Source of the DNA: OCS116 cluster bacterium AG-390-A19
GTDB taxonomy: Bacteria; Pseudomonadota; Alphaproteobacteria; MED-G09
Assembly (NCBI GenBank): GCA_003278145.1
Contig: QCGV01000012.1
Span: 1-36,063, forward strand
Direction: 5' to 3'
Length of the DNA: 36,063 nucleotides
Made by a program: the position numbers and the translations under genes. The notes under the pieces are model-generated. The model was not told the origin of the DNA. It made no database searches and worked only from the letters and a program-made list of their open reading frames with translations. This document shows, in pieces, positions 25,844 through 34,251 of this stretch. How positions within the stretch are numbered: the stretch's first letter is position 1; each line of letters starts with the position of its first letter.

Positions 25844-26761
25844 GTGCTAAAAATGTTATATAACAACCCTATGATTAAAATTAAAACAATAAGATATCTT
25901 TTTGAAGCAATTTTAGGAATAAATCTCTTAATTATAACTAGAATTTTGGGACTAAAATTATCCTCAAAAATTTTTAGTTGGGTATTCTCTAATTTAGGTC
26001 CCAAATTAAATATCTCTAATCAAGCAAAAGAAAATCTGCTCATAGCCTTTCCAAATATTAAAGATCCAGAAATTAAAACAATAATTTTTAAAATGTGGGA
26101 AAACATAGGAATGGTTGCGGCTGAGTTTTTTCATTTAAGAAAGATATCGGAAGAAAGAAATACCCGTATTAAAGTAATTGGTGAAGAATACATTAATAAA
26201 TATAAAAATAATGGTGTTATTTTTGTATCTGGACATTTTGCAAATTGGGAAATTATCCCTTTAATTTTAAGAAATTATAGAGATAACGTTGGAGGCATCT
26301 ATAGGCATTCAAATAATTTCTTTGTAAATAATTGGGTTGTAAAACAACGTTATAAAAATACAACACCTATTCAAATTAGAAAAGGTTCATCCGGTGCTCG
26401 AGAAATGCTCAATTTATTGAAAGAAAACGGTGCAATAGCAATGTTAGTAGATCAAAAGTTGTCAAGCGGAGTAAGGGTAAAATTTTTTGGCTCTGATGCT
26501 ATGACATCTGATGGTGCAGCATCATTAGCCATAAAGTATAACTATCCTGTAATTCCAATGAATGTAGAAAGAACTAAAGGAAGTAATTTTAAAGTAAGCT
26601 TTCATCCAGAAATAAAAATTAATAAAACATCAGATAAACAAAATGACATTAAGATATTTTCCACTGAAATTAATAAATTTTTAGAACAATGTATCACTAA
26701 AAAACCTGAAGGCTGGTTCTGGATACATAACCGTTGGGATAAAAAATTTAATCTAAATTAA
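25844..26761 (+). CDS. LpxL/HtrB-type lysophospholipid (lipid A) acyltransferase
   Basis: 305 residues from the GTG at 25844, chosen because AAGGA lies 5 nt upstream. ATG codons at 25853 and 25871 are alternatives. An N-terminal hydrophobic anchor (about 15-38) is followed by the LPLAT catalytic HX4E motif, HFANWE, with H131 and E136. The later GGIYRHSNNFFVNNW and MLVDQKLSSGVRVKFFG segments match the LpxL/LpxM family. These enzymes add secondary acyl chains to Kdo-lipid A at the inner membrane. Which acyl chain is added cannot be read from sequence. The 3' end overlaps the convergent DUF2093 gene by 14 bp. Confidence 0.85.
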   Translation: MLKMLYNNPMIKIKTIRYLFEAILGINLLIITRILGLKLSSKIFSWVFSNLGPKLNISNQAKENLLIAFPNIKDPEIKTIIFKMWENIGMVAAEFFHLRKISEERNTRIKVIGEEYINKYKNNGVIFVSGHFANWEIIPLILRNYRDNVGGIYRHSNNFFVNNWVVKQRYKNTTPIQIRKGSSGAREMLNLLKENGAIAMLVDQKLSSGVRVKFFGSDAMTSDGAASLAIKYNYPVIPMNVERTKGSNFKVSFHPEIKINKTSDKQNDIKIFSTEINKFLEQCITKKPEGWFWIHNRWDKKFNLN

Positions 26762-26951
26762 TTTCTTTTTCTTTAACAAAAGAAGTTTCTGCATCTAAAT
26801 ATGGTTCTTGTCTTTCTACAGACCAATATTTTAGTTCAGAGAGTGGTATTCTTTTTTTGGTTACCGAACAAATGACATAAGTACCATGCTTAACAACGTT
26901 AAAGGCTCCGTCCCCATACTCTACTATTGCCTCTGTTTCATTGAAACTCAT
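26748..26951 (-). CDS. DUF2093 family small protein
   Basis: 67 residues. It resembles the alphaproteobacterial DUF2093 proteins, with a GDGAFNVVKHGTYVICSVT core followed by IPLSELKYWSVERQEPY. Function is unknown. A good Shine-Dalgarno (AAGGAG) precedes the ATG. It lies 6 nt after xseA, a neighbour it also has in other Alphaproteobacteria as far as I recall, suggesting co-expression. The one cysteine is not part of a pair, so a zinc ribbon is unlikely. The 3' end overlaps the acyltransferase gene by 14 bp. Confidence 0.8.
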   Translation of the reverse strand: MSFNETEAIVEYGDGAFNVVKHGTYVICSVTKKRIPLSELKYWSVERQEPYLDAETSFVKEKEINLD

Positions 26952-26957
26952 ATATTT

Positions 26958-28316
26958 TTACTCCTTGTTTTTTAAGTTAGCTTTTACAGTCAAAAAATCA
27001 TTATCTCTAAATTGAATATTCAAACTTTGATTATTTTTAACATCTTTTGATGATCTGATTAATGAAAAATTACTATCTTTAATAATTGCAAAACCTCTTT
27101 TTAAAACTTTCTCATGACTTAATACATTTAAAACACCAGAGGAGAAATTTAATCTATTTTTAAAATTATTTAAATAATAACTATACTTAGTTTCAAGAGA
27201 TTTATAATTTGATAATATCTTCTCTTCCAAACGGATAAATCTATCACTGATCAAAGTGAGTCTTAATGCCTTAGAAATACTTATAAATCTCTCATCAAAT
27301 ATATTTACACCAGATTTTAAGGAAAAGCCAAGACGTGATGAGAGAGTATCAATTCTTTGGATTGGGCTTTTAAAAATATTACCTATATGAGGAAAAGACT
27401 TAAATGTTTTCTCTGAATTATTTTTTTTATGTTGGATATTTCTTAGAATAGAGTTTTTTAATCTATTTTCTAAATCATCAGTGACCTCAATTAATTCCCT
27501 TTTTACAGGTACACTTTTCTCAGCTGCAGCAGTTGGGGTAGGAGCTCTTAAATCTGAAACTAAATCAATTAATGTATTGTCAGTCTCATGACCTATTGCA
27601 GAAATAACTGGAATTTTAGATCTAAAAACTGATCTTACTACTTTTTCGTCATTGAACCCCCATAAATCCTCAATACTTCCACCACCTCTAGCAACAATTA
27701 TTAAATCAGGATTTGGAATTCCACTTTGTTCTAAAAGATGAAATCCATCAATTGCATCAGAAACTTCATCGGGGCAGCTTTCGCCTTGAACCCTAACAGG
27801 CCAAACAATTATATGCGATGGAAACCTATCGTTGATTCTATGAATAATATCTCTAATTACAGATCCCGATGGGCTTGTGACAACACCAATAACATTTGGA
27901 AGAAAAGGAATATTTTTTTTAAATTCTTTTGAAAAAAGCCCCTCATCAGAAAGTGCTTTTTTTCTTTTTTCCAATAAGGCCATTAGTGCCCCTAGTCCAG
28001 CAGGCTCTATATTATCAATAATAATTTGGTATTTTGATTGGCCTTTATAAGTTGTAACCTTTCCTGAACAGATAACCTCTAAACCCTCTTCTGGTTTAAT
28101 TTCAAGAACTGATGCATTTCCTTTCCAAATAATTCCTGAGATAACTGAGTCTTTATCTTTTAAGTCAAAATAAATATGACCGGAAGCAGGTTTTGATACC
28201 CTTCCAATCTCTCCTTTAACTCTAATATATCCAAAGTTATCTTCAATTAAATTTTTAATTGAGTCAGATAACTCTGAAACTGACAGTTCTAATGTATTTT
28301 TTATAGTAGAATTCAT
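26958..28316 (-). CDS. xseA: Exodeoxyribonuclease VII large subunit
   Basis: 452 residues. The N-terminal OB-fold DNA-binding domain (about 10-110) contains VKGEIGRVSKPASGHIYFDLKD. The catalytic core (about 120-320) has GVVTSPSGSVIRDI, ARGGGSIEDLWGFN, ISAIGHETD and DLRAPTPTAAAE. A long helical region (about 320-430) binds the small subunit XseB, which is not in this window. The enzyme degrades single-stranded DNA to acid-soluble fragments. It is divergent from purD over 65 nt and followed by the DUF2093 gene. Confidence 0.96.
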   Translation of the reverse strand: MNSTIKNTLELSVSELSDSIKNLIEDNFGYIRVKGEIGRVSKPASGHIYFDLKDKDSVISGIIWKGNASVLEIKPEEGLEVICSGKVTTYKGQSKYQIIIDNIEPAGLGALMALLEKRKKALSDEGLFSKEFKKNIPFLPNVIGVVTSPSGSVIRDIIHRINDRFPSHIIVWPVRVQGESCPDEVSDAIDGFHLLEQSGIPNPDLIIVARGGGSIEDLWGFNDEKVVRSVFRSKIPVISAIGHETDNTLIDLVSDLRAPTPTAAAEKSVPVKRELIEVTDDLENRLKNSILRNIQHKKNNSEKTFKSFPHIGNIFKSPIQRIDTLSSRLGFSLKSGVNIFDERFISISKALRLTLISDRFIRLEEKILSNYKSLETKYSYYLNNFKNRLNFSSGVLNVLSHEKVLKRGFAIIKDSNFSLIRSSKDVKNNQSLNIQFRDNDFLTVKANLKNKE

Positions 28317-28381
28317 TATTATTTACTTTAATATAAGTATTATTATTAATCTTTAAAATAAAATAATTTAAATAAATAGAT

Positions 28382-29662
28382 ATGAATATACTGTTATTAG
28401 GCTCAGGCGGAAGAGAACATTCGCTGGTAAAATCTCTTTATGAAAGTTCAAAAAATAAAAAAATTTTTTGCGCTCCAGGTAATCCAGGAATTGAAGAATT
28501 CGCAAAATTAATTAATATAAATATTAATAATAATGATGAAGTGCTCGAGCTATGTATTGCAGAAAAAATTGAACTTGTCGTAATTGGACCTGAAATACCT
28601 CTTGTTAATGGTTTAGCTGATTTTTTATTAGAAAATAATATTTTAGTTTTTGGACCCAGAAAAAAAGCTGCTCAATTGGAGGGTTCAAAAAAATTTACAA
28701 AAGAAATTTGTAAAAAATACAATATTCCAACAGCAAAATTTAAAACCTTTGATGATGAGACAACTGCTTTAGAATATCTTAAAGAACAATTATTTCCTAT
28801 TGTTATAAAAGCTGACGGATTGGCAGCAGGAAAAGGTGTAATTATTGCAGAAAGCTATAAAGAAGCAGAGAAAGCAGTTAAAGAAATTTTTTCAGGGCTT
28901 TTTAAGGATGCAGGAAAAGAAATAGTTATAGAAGAATTCTTAATTGGTGAAGAAGTAAGTTATTTTATAATTGCAGATGAAGATGATTTTATTGAATTAA
29001 CTAGTGCTCAAGATCATAAAAGAATTGGTGTAGGTGATACTGGTCCAAATACTGGAGGAATGGGTGCTTATTCTCCTGCCCCATTAATGAATAACGAATT
29101 AAAGGAAATAACTGTTAATAAAATTATAAAACCTACATTAAAAGCCATGAAAGATTTAGGATGCCCGTATACAGGAATTCTATATGCTGGTTTAATGATA
29201 ACGAAAGAAGGTCCAAAACTTATTGAGTATAATGTAAGGTTTGGTGATCCAGAATGTCAGGTAATTTTACCGAGATTAAAATCTGACCTGTTAAGCCTAG
29301 TAATAAGTAGCTGTAAAAACTCTTTGAAAGAAGAAATTATTGAATGGGATGATAGGTTTGCCTTAACCATAGTCATGGCATCAAAAGGTTACCCAAATGA
29401 TTATAAAACTGGTTATGAAATAAATGGTATAAAAAAAGCTAGTAATCAAAAAGATATTTATATTTATCATGCTGGAACAAAAAAAGTGAATGATATAACT
29501 CAAACAAATGGTGGAAGAGTTCTCAATATAACAAGTTTAGGAAAAACAGTTAAAGAAGCAAATAAAAGTGCTTTAAGCGCTGTAAATATGATAAACTGGG
29601 ATGGTTCTTATTATAGGAATGATATTGGATGGCGTGCGATTAAAAGAGAGGAAAATGAATAA
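28382..29662 (+). CDS. purD: Phosphoribosylamine-glycine ligase (GAR synthetase)
   Basis: 426 residues. The N-terminus MNILLLGSGGREHSLV, the ATP-grasp domain (about 105-325, with FPIVIKADGLAAGKGVII and GDTGPNTGGMGAYSPAP) and YNVRFGDPECQ are all conserved. It ligates glycine to phosphoribosylamine, the step after PurF. No Shine-Dalgarno is seen before the ATG, and the upstream 65 nt are almost pure A/T. It overlaps the downstream kinase gene by 8 nt, so the two are probably translated together although they have no obvious metabolic link. Confidence 0.97.
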   Translation: MNILLLGSGGREHSLVKSLYESSKNKKIFCAPGNPGIEEFAKLINININNNDEVLELCIAEKIELVVIGPEIPLVNGLADFLLENNILVFGPRKKAAQLEGSKKFTKEICKKYNIPTAKFKTFDDETTALEYLKEQLFPIVIKADGLAAGKGVIIAESYKEAEKAVKEIFSGLFKDAGKEIVIEEFLIGEEVSYFIIADEDDFIELTSAQDHKRIGVGDTGPNTGGMGAYSPAPLMNNELKEITVNKIIKPTLKAMKDLGCPYTGILYAGLMITKEGPKLIEYNVRFGDPECQVILPRLKSDLLSLVISSCKNSLKEEIIEWDDRFALTIVMASKGYPNDYKTGYEINGIKKASNQKDIYIYHAGTKKVNDITQTNGGRVLNITSLGKTVKEANKSALSAVNMINWDGSYYRNDIGWRAIKREENE

Positions 29663-30749
29663 CAATGAAGAAATAACATCTACCGAAAAATTTACAGGGA
29701 CAATGGATGTGCAAGAAAAACTAAAGTTTCCTGAAAAAAAATTAGAGGAGTATCTATCTGATACAATTCCAGGTTTCGAGGGAAGTTTATCAGTAAAAGA
29801 ATTTAAGGGTGGGCAGTCGAACCCAACATATCAATTAATTACACCAAATAAAAAATATGTACTAAGAAGAAAACCACCTGGTAAACTTCTACCATCAGCA
29901 CATGCAGTCGATAGAGAATACAGGGTCATTACTGCTCTAAACTCAGTTAATTACGCTGTTCCTGAAACATTTTGTCTTTGCGAAGATGAGTCAATAATAG
30001 GAACAATTTTCTATGTAATGGAAATGGTTGACGGAAGGATTATCTGGGAACCAACAATACCAAATTCTTCCCCAGATATTAGGAAAGAAATTTTTAAAGC
30101 CAAAAATAAAACTTTAGCAGATCTTCATAATATTGATTATAAAAAAATTGGGTTAGAGAGTTTTGGAAAGCCAGGTAATTATTTTTCTCGACAAATTTCT
30201 AGATGGACTAAGCAATACATTGCCTCTGAAACAGAAAATATTAATGAGATGCAATCCTTAATAGAATGGCTACCTAATAATATTCCTGGTAAGGATGAAA
30301 CATCTATTGTGCATGGTGACTATAGAATAGATAATATGGTTTTACACCCAACAGAGTCAAAAGTTTTAGCTGTTCTTGATTGGGAACTATCTACATTAGG
30401 GCATCCCCTAGGAGATTTTACTTATCATCTAATGCAATGGTTTATGCCTGAAGTAGAGGATGGCGCAGGAACACAATCATTAGTAAATGCAAACTATAAA
30501 GAATTAGGAATCCCTGATGCAGAAGATTATGTAAAAATGTATTGCGATCAAACGAATAGAAAGGAAATTGATAACTTAGATTTTTATCTTGCATATAACT
30601 TCTTTAGGTTAGCTGGAATTCTTCAAGGTATACTCGGAAGAGTAAGGGATGGAACAGCGGCAAGTGAACATGCCCAAGAAAGAAGTAATAGAGTAAGACC
30701 TTTAGCTGAAGCTGGATGGTTGTATGCTCAAAAAGCAGGGGCTGTATAA
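29655..30749 (+). CDS. APH-like phosphotransferase (ACAD10/11 kinase-domain type)
   Basis: 364 residues from the ATG at 29655, which has GAGAGGAAA upstream and overlaps the purD stop by 8 nt; an upstream ATG at 29601 lacks such support. The fold is a choline/aminoglycoside kinase: GGQSNPTY loop (52-59), YVLRRKPPGKLLPSAH (68-83), catalytic HGDYRIDN (220-227) and metal-binding DWE (242-244). The pattern matches the kinase domain of ACAD10/ACAD11, which phosphorylates 4-hydroxyacyl-CoA before dehydration. Acyl-CoA dehydrogenase genes lie 1.5 kb away on the other strand, consistent with that role. It is probably not an antibiotic-resistance enzyme. Substrate remains inferred. Confidence 0.82.
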   Translation: MNNNEEITSTEKFTGTMDVQEKLKFPEKKLEEYLSDTIPGFEGSLSVKEFKGGQSNPTYQLITPNKKYVLRRKPPGKLLPSAHAVDREYRVITALNSVNYAVPETFCLCEDESIIGTIFYVMEMVDGRIIWEPTIPNSSPDIRKEIFKAKNKTLADLHNIDYKKIGLESFGKPGNYFSRQISRWTKQYIASETENINEMQSLIEWLPNNIPGKDETSIVHGDYRIDNMVLHPTESKVLAVLDWELSTLGHPLGDFTYHLMQWFMPEVEDGAGTQSLVNANYKELGIPDAEDYVKMYCDQTNRKEIDNLDFYLAYNFFRLAGILQGILGRVRDGTAASEHAQERSNRVRPLAEAGWLYAQKAGAV

Positions 30750-31439
30750 TTACTTAGAAATTATTCTTGTCCCTTCTTGACCGCCTATTATTACTTTTTT
30801 TGTTAAATCTATAAATAATCCATTCTCAAATACACCAGGAATTAAATTAAGTGTTTGCTCAATAATATTTGGCTCACTTATTAATCCTACCGATAAGTCA
30901 TAAATATAATTTCCTCCATCGGTAATAAAGATATTTTTATTATCCTTTCTTAAGCCTATTGTTCCCTCATAACCAATTTTATTTAGTTTATTCATAATTC
31001 TAAGACTGGTTACCTCGTGCTCATATGGTGATATTTCTATAGGTAATTTAAAATCACCTAACTTATCCACTAACTTACTTTCATCCGCTATTATTAATAG
31101 CTCGTCAGAGTTGAATGCAATAATCTTTTCTCTTAATAGAGCTCCACCTCCGCCTTTTATCAAAGATAGGTCATTATCAATTTCATCAGCTCCATCAATT
31201 GTTAGATCAAGTGTTTTTACACTTTCAAGAGTAGTTAATGGTATTGATAATTTATTTGATAAATCTCTTGTTTTTTTTGAAGTTGGTACTCCACATATAC
31301 TTAAACCATTTTTAATTTCTTTAGATAATAAAATAAGGAACTCATCAACAGTTGATCCGGTTCCTAGTCCAAGCTTCATTCCATCTTTAACAAAATTTAT
31401 CGCCTCTTTAGCTGCGTTTATTTTCATTTCTTTTGACAT
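30750..31439 (-). CDS. rpiA: Ribose-5-phosphate isomerase A
   Basis: 229 residues, standard RpiA. Conserved: GLGTGSTVDEF (about 23-33), the catalytic-region DGADEID (about 83-89) and KGGGGALLREKI (about 95-106), where the base Glu lies. It interconverts ribulose-5-phosphate and ribose-5-phosphate, feeding PRPP for PurF. The start overlaps the stop of the DjlA-like gene by one base. The stop codon abuts the stop of the convergent kinase gene with no gap. Confidence 0.97.
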   Translation of the reverse strand: MSKEMKINAAKEAINFVKDGMKLGLGTGSTVDEFLILLSKEIKNGLSICGVPTSKKTRDLSNKLSIPLTTLESVKTLDLTIDGADEIDNDLSLIKGGGGALLREKIIAFNSDELLIIADESKLVDKLGDFKLPIEISPYEHEVTSLRIMNKLNKIGYEGTIGLRKDNKNIFITDGGNYIYDLSVGLISEPNIIEQTLNLIPGVFENGLFIDLTKKVIIGGQEGTRIISK

Positions 31440-32161
31440 TAAATTTCTCCTGAACCAGCTTTCATTTTATGAGCTTTTTCTATTTTAAGATAAGCATTAT
31501 TTATAACTGCAAGTTTTTCATTAGCCATACCAAGTAATTCTTTCGGTACACCTTTTGAGATTAACTTATCAGGATGATTTTCTGCTGCCAGTTTTTTCCA
31601 CTGTGACTTTGCTATTTTGAGATTACTTCCACTTTCCAAACCAAGAATTAACCATGGATCATCATTTTCTGCAGCCATATGGCTGGCTCTAATTCTAGCA
31701 AAATCTGCTGCAGAAAAACCAAAAATTCCAGCAACTTTTTCTAAAAATATTATTTCGTTTTTATTTACTGGGCCATCTGCTTTTGCAACATGAAAAAGTG
31801 CATCAATAACATTTTCTAACACATGGAGATTATTTTGAAAGATAGAAGATATTTGTTCTGCATATATGTCATATCCTGCAACATCCTCTCTTGCCAAATT
31901 ATATACTTTAAGAACATTTTTTAGTTCATTTTCTGGCAAATCGTGAAGAATTTCTTTAAATGCAGAAAATTCTTTATTAGAAATTTTTCCATCAGCCATA
32001 GACATTTTTGCAGAAAGTGCAATTAAAGCTATAGCAAAAGCAACATCTTCATCATTTTTATCTAAAACATAATGACCGGCAACTGCACCAACAACTGCAC
32101 CAAAAATTCCACCAACTAAGTATCCAGCAGTAACGCCTGCGAGCTTACCCCAAACTGACAT
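31439..32161 (-). CDS. DjlA-like protein: TerB plus C-terminal J domain
   Basis: 240 residues. A hydrophobic glycine-rich N-terminal segment (about 8-32, GVTAGYLVGGIFGAVVGAVAG) is a likely membrane anchor. A TerB-like helical domain follows (about 40-155, with MADGKISNKEF and AKADGPVNKNE repeats, the paired acidic motifs of TerB). The C-terminal J domain (about 168-235) has the HPD motif at 196-198. This is the DjlA layout: a membrane-bound DnaK co-chaperone. No Shine-Dalgarno precedes the ATG. It is co-directional with the acyl-CoA dehydrogenase genes upstream and couples to rpiA by a 1-nt overlap. Confidence 0.86.
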   Translation of the reverse strand: MSVWGKLAGVTAGYLVGGIFGAVVGAVAGHYVLDKNDEDVAFAIALIALSAKMSMADGKISNKEFSAFKEILHDLPENELKNVLKVYNLAREDVAGYDIYAEQISSIFQNNLHVLENVIDALFHVAKADGPVNKNEIIFLEKVAGIFGFSAADFARIRASHMAAENDDPWLILGLESGSNLKIAKSQWKKLAAENHPDKLISKGVPKELLGMANEKLAVINNAYLKIEKAHKMKAGSGEI

Positions 32162-32194
32162 AAATTTTAAAATATATGAGTCGTATTAAAATTT
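32162..32194. repeat. 9-bp inverted repeat between acyl-CoA dehydrogenase and djlA-like gene
   Basis: AAATTTTAA (32162-32170) and TTAAAATTT (32186-32194) form a perfect, all-A/T inverted repeat with a 15-nt loop. It could be a weak terminator for the dehydrogenase transcript or flank a promoter for the DjlA-like gene: TATATT (32171-32176, minus strand) lies 9 nt before that ATG. The loop on the minus strand includes TAATACGACTCA, identical to the first 12 bases of a phage T7 promoter. Confidence 0.4.
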
Positions 32195-32214
32195 CTTTGA
32201 TAAAATATATGAAA

Positions 32215-33426
32215 TTATAACCCTAACACGGCTTTTGAAATAATATTCCTCTGTATTTCGTTTGAACCAGCATAAATGGTTGTTTTTCTCCCATTTAAGT
32301 AAGATGGAGTAATCGTCATAGCATACTCAGGTCCTATAGACGGTTCATTTATATTTGCAAAAGTATCGTAAACAAAAGGGGATGACCAATAACCAATAGC
32401 CTCTACTGATAACTCCTGTATCTTTTGCTGAAGCTCTGTACCTCTACATTTCAGAATAGAAGACTCTGGACCTACTCTTTGACCAGCAGAAAGAGCAGAG
32501 AAAATCCTTAGCTCTACAAACTCTAAGGCCTGAACTTCAATCTCACATTGATTTAATTTATTAATAAAATCCATATCATTTATGAGATATTTACCGTTTC
32601 CAGTAGAAGTATCTCTTGCAATATCCTTTAGCTTTTGGATTCCTCTATACAATGATGGTGAATAAGAGTTACCTCTTTCAAATTCAAGAAGGTATTTGGC
32701 ATAAGTCCATCCTTTATTTTCTTCCCCAACTAGATTTTCTTTAGGCACTTTGACATCTTCAAAAAATACTTGATTTACCTCTTGATAAGGTGATGGAGAT
32801 TGATCAAGTGTTATTAATGGTCTGACATCTATTCCAGGAGATTTCATATCAATTAAAAGAAAGGAAATACCCTCTTGTGGTTTTTCTGTTTTAGAAGTTC
32901 TAACAAGACAAAAGATCATATCGGCATGTTGAGCAAGAGTTGTCCAAATTTTTGTTCCATTTACTAAATAATGATCACCCTTATCTTCAGCTTTGCATTG
33001 AAGAGAAGCCAAATCAGAACCAGATCCTGGTTCTGAATAACCCTGACACCACCAAACTTTTGTAGAGAGGATATCAGGTAGATATTTTTTCTTTTGTTCT
33101 TCTGTACCAAATTCCATTAGAACGGGTGCTACCATTGAAAGACCAAAAGGAATTGTTCTCGGTGCACCTGCATGAGCCATCTCTGTTTCAAAAATATATT
33201 TTTGTGTTGTTGTAAAACCTGGACCACCATGCTCTTCAGGCCAATTTGGAGCAATCCAGCCCTTTTCGTATAACGATTTTTGCCATTTAATATGCAATTC
33301 TTTACTAGCAGATCCATTTTTCGATCTCGCCAATTCATCTTTCATTTCTTGAGTGTATGAAACTTTGATAAAATCTCTTACCTCATTCCTAAAATCTATA
33401 TCATCCTGATTAAAATCTAAATCCAA
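32215..33426 (-). CDS. Acyl-CoA dehydrogenase (FadE26/ChsE4-type large subunit)
   Basis: 403 residues. N-terminal helical domain (1-120), FAD-binding beta domain with WWCQGYSEPGSGSDLASL (125-142), and C-terminal helical domain ending in IYAGSNEIQRNIISKAVLGL. The Glu of the common YEGT motif is replaced by Ala (YAGS), but E250 in LLEFERG lies where ChsE4/FadE26-class enzymes carry the catalytic Glu. It oxidises an acyl-CoA to the 2-enoyl-CoA with FAD. The start is TTG at 33426 with AAAGGAG upstream. It follows the enoyl-CoA hydratase by 12 nt and is paralogous to the partial gene at the window's right end. Confidence 0.9.
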   Translation of the reverse strand: MDLDFNQDDIDFRNEVRDFIKVSYTQEMKDELARSKNGSASKELHIKWQKSLYEKGWIAPNWPEEHGGPGFTTTQKYIFETEMAHAGAPRTIPFGLSMVAPVLMEFGTEEQKKKYLPDILSTKVWWCQGYSEPGSGSDLASLQCKAEDKGDHYLVNGTKIWTTLAQHADMIFCLVRTSKTEKPQEGISFLLIDMKSPGIDVRPLITLDQSPSPYQEVNQVFFEDVKVPKENLVGEENKGWTYAKYLLEFERGNSYSPSLYRGIQKLKDIARDTSTGNGKYLINDMDFINKLNQCEIEVQALEFVELRIFSALSAGQRVGPESSILKCRGTELQQKIQELSVEAIGYWSSPFVYDTFANINEPSIGPEYAMTITPSYLNGRKTTIYAGSNEIQRNIISKAVLGL

Positions 33427-33438
33427 AATATACTCCTT

Positions 33439-34239
33439 TTATTTTCCTTTAAAATCACCATCTCTTTTTTCAAAGAAAGCTGATAAAGCCTCTTGATGAT
33501 CATCTGTGAGATGCATTAAAGCTTGCATGCTGGCAGACATTTCTAAAATATTATCAAAACTTGCACCCATTCCCTCTCTTAAAAGTTTTTTACTCATCCT
33601 GAGAGCGTCTGGAGGTTGTTTAATAATTGATGAAGCTATTTCATTTGCCTCTTTCAAAAGATCATCTGATTTATAAAAATCACTGATTAATCCCCACTCT
33701 TTAGCTATCTTAGGTTCAATTAATTTTGCAGAAAATAATAATTCTGAGGCCCTGGACATACCTATGATCTTTGGTAATAACCAAGCTCCACCATCACCTG
33801 GAATTAATCCTATTTTAAGAAAAGTTACTCCAAATTTTGCATTATCTGATGAAATTCTTATATCTGCTAAACAAGCAACATCATTTCCTAACCCAATAGC
33901 TGGTCCGTTTATTGCAGCAATAACAGGGACCTCAATATTCCAAATAGCTTTAATTATCTTATGAATGCCTTTTTTGTACCTATCGCGAAGGCCGACAGAG
34001 GATCCTGAAAAATTTCCGGACTTATTTTGCATATTTTTAACATTGCCGCCTGCAGAGAAGGCTTTACCAGCACCAGTTAAAATAACACAACGAACATCTC
34101 TATCATTGTTAATTAATTTTGAAGCCTCTTCAAAGTTAACAACATCTTCTGGTTCACCTAATGGATTACGTATATCAGGCCTGTTCATTGTTAATGTAAC
34201 TACTGAACCATTTTTTTCAAATATTAACCAATCATTCAT
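33439..34239 (-). CDS. Enoyl-CoA hydratase/isomerase family protein (crotonase fold)
   Basis: 266 residues. Oxyanion-hole segments are GKAFSAGGNVKNM (58-70) and NGPAIGLGND (111-120). The active-site stretch is FGVTFLKIGLIPGDGG (136-151). In classical enoyl-CoA hydratase two Glu act: here the first position is F140, while the second matches E166 in RASELL. D149 in PGDGG may take part. The protein may therefore hydrate, isomerise or hydrolyse an unusual acyl-CoA. It lies between two acyl-CoA dehydrogenase genes with 12-nt gaps on both sides, so it probably acts on their product. Confidence 0.88.
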   Translation of the reverse strand: MNDWLIFEKNGSVVTLTMNRPDIRNPLGEPEDVVNFEEASKLINNDRDVRCVILTGAGKAFSAGGNVKNMQNKSGNFSGSSVGLRDRYKKGIHKIIKAIWNIEVPVIAAINGPAIGLGNDVACLADIRISSDNAKFGVTFLKIGLIPGDGGAWLLPKIIGMSRASELLFSAKLIEPKIAKEWGLISDFYKSDDLLKEANEIASSIIKQPPDALRMSKKLLREGMGASFDNILEMSASMQALMHLTDDHQEALSAFFEKRDGDFKGK

Positions 34240-34251
34240 AAGATTTAACCC

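Noticed and set aside
25807-26004. 65-residue minus-strand open frame opposite the acyltransferase gene
   Set aside because: It lies antisense to a conserved coding region, resembles no known protein and is explained as a shadow frame.
29655-30749. Aminoglycoside resistance phosphotransferase
   Set aside because: The motifs fit the ACAD10/11-type kinase family better than true resistance enzymes, and the context is metabolic.
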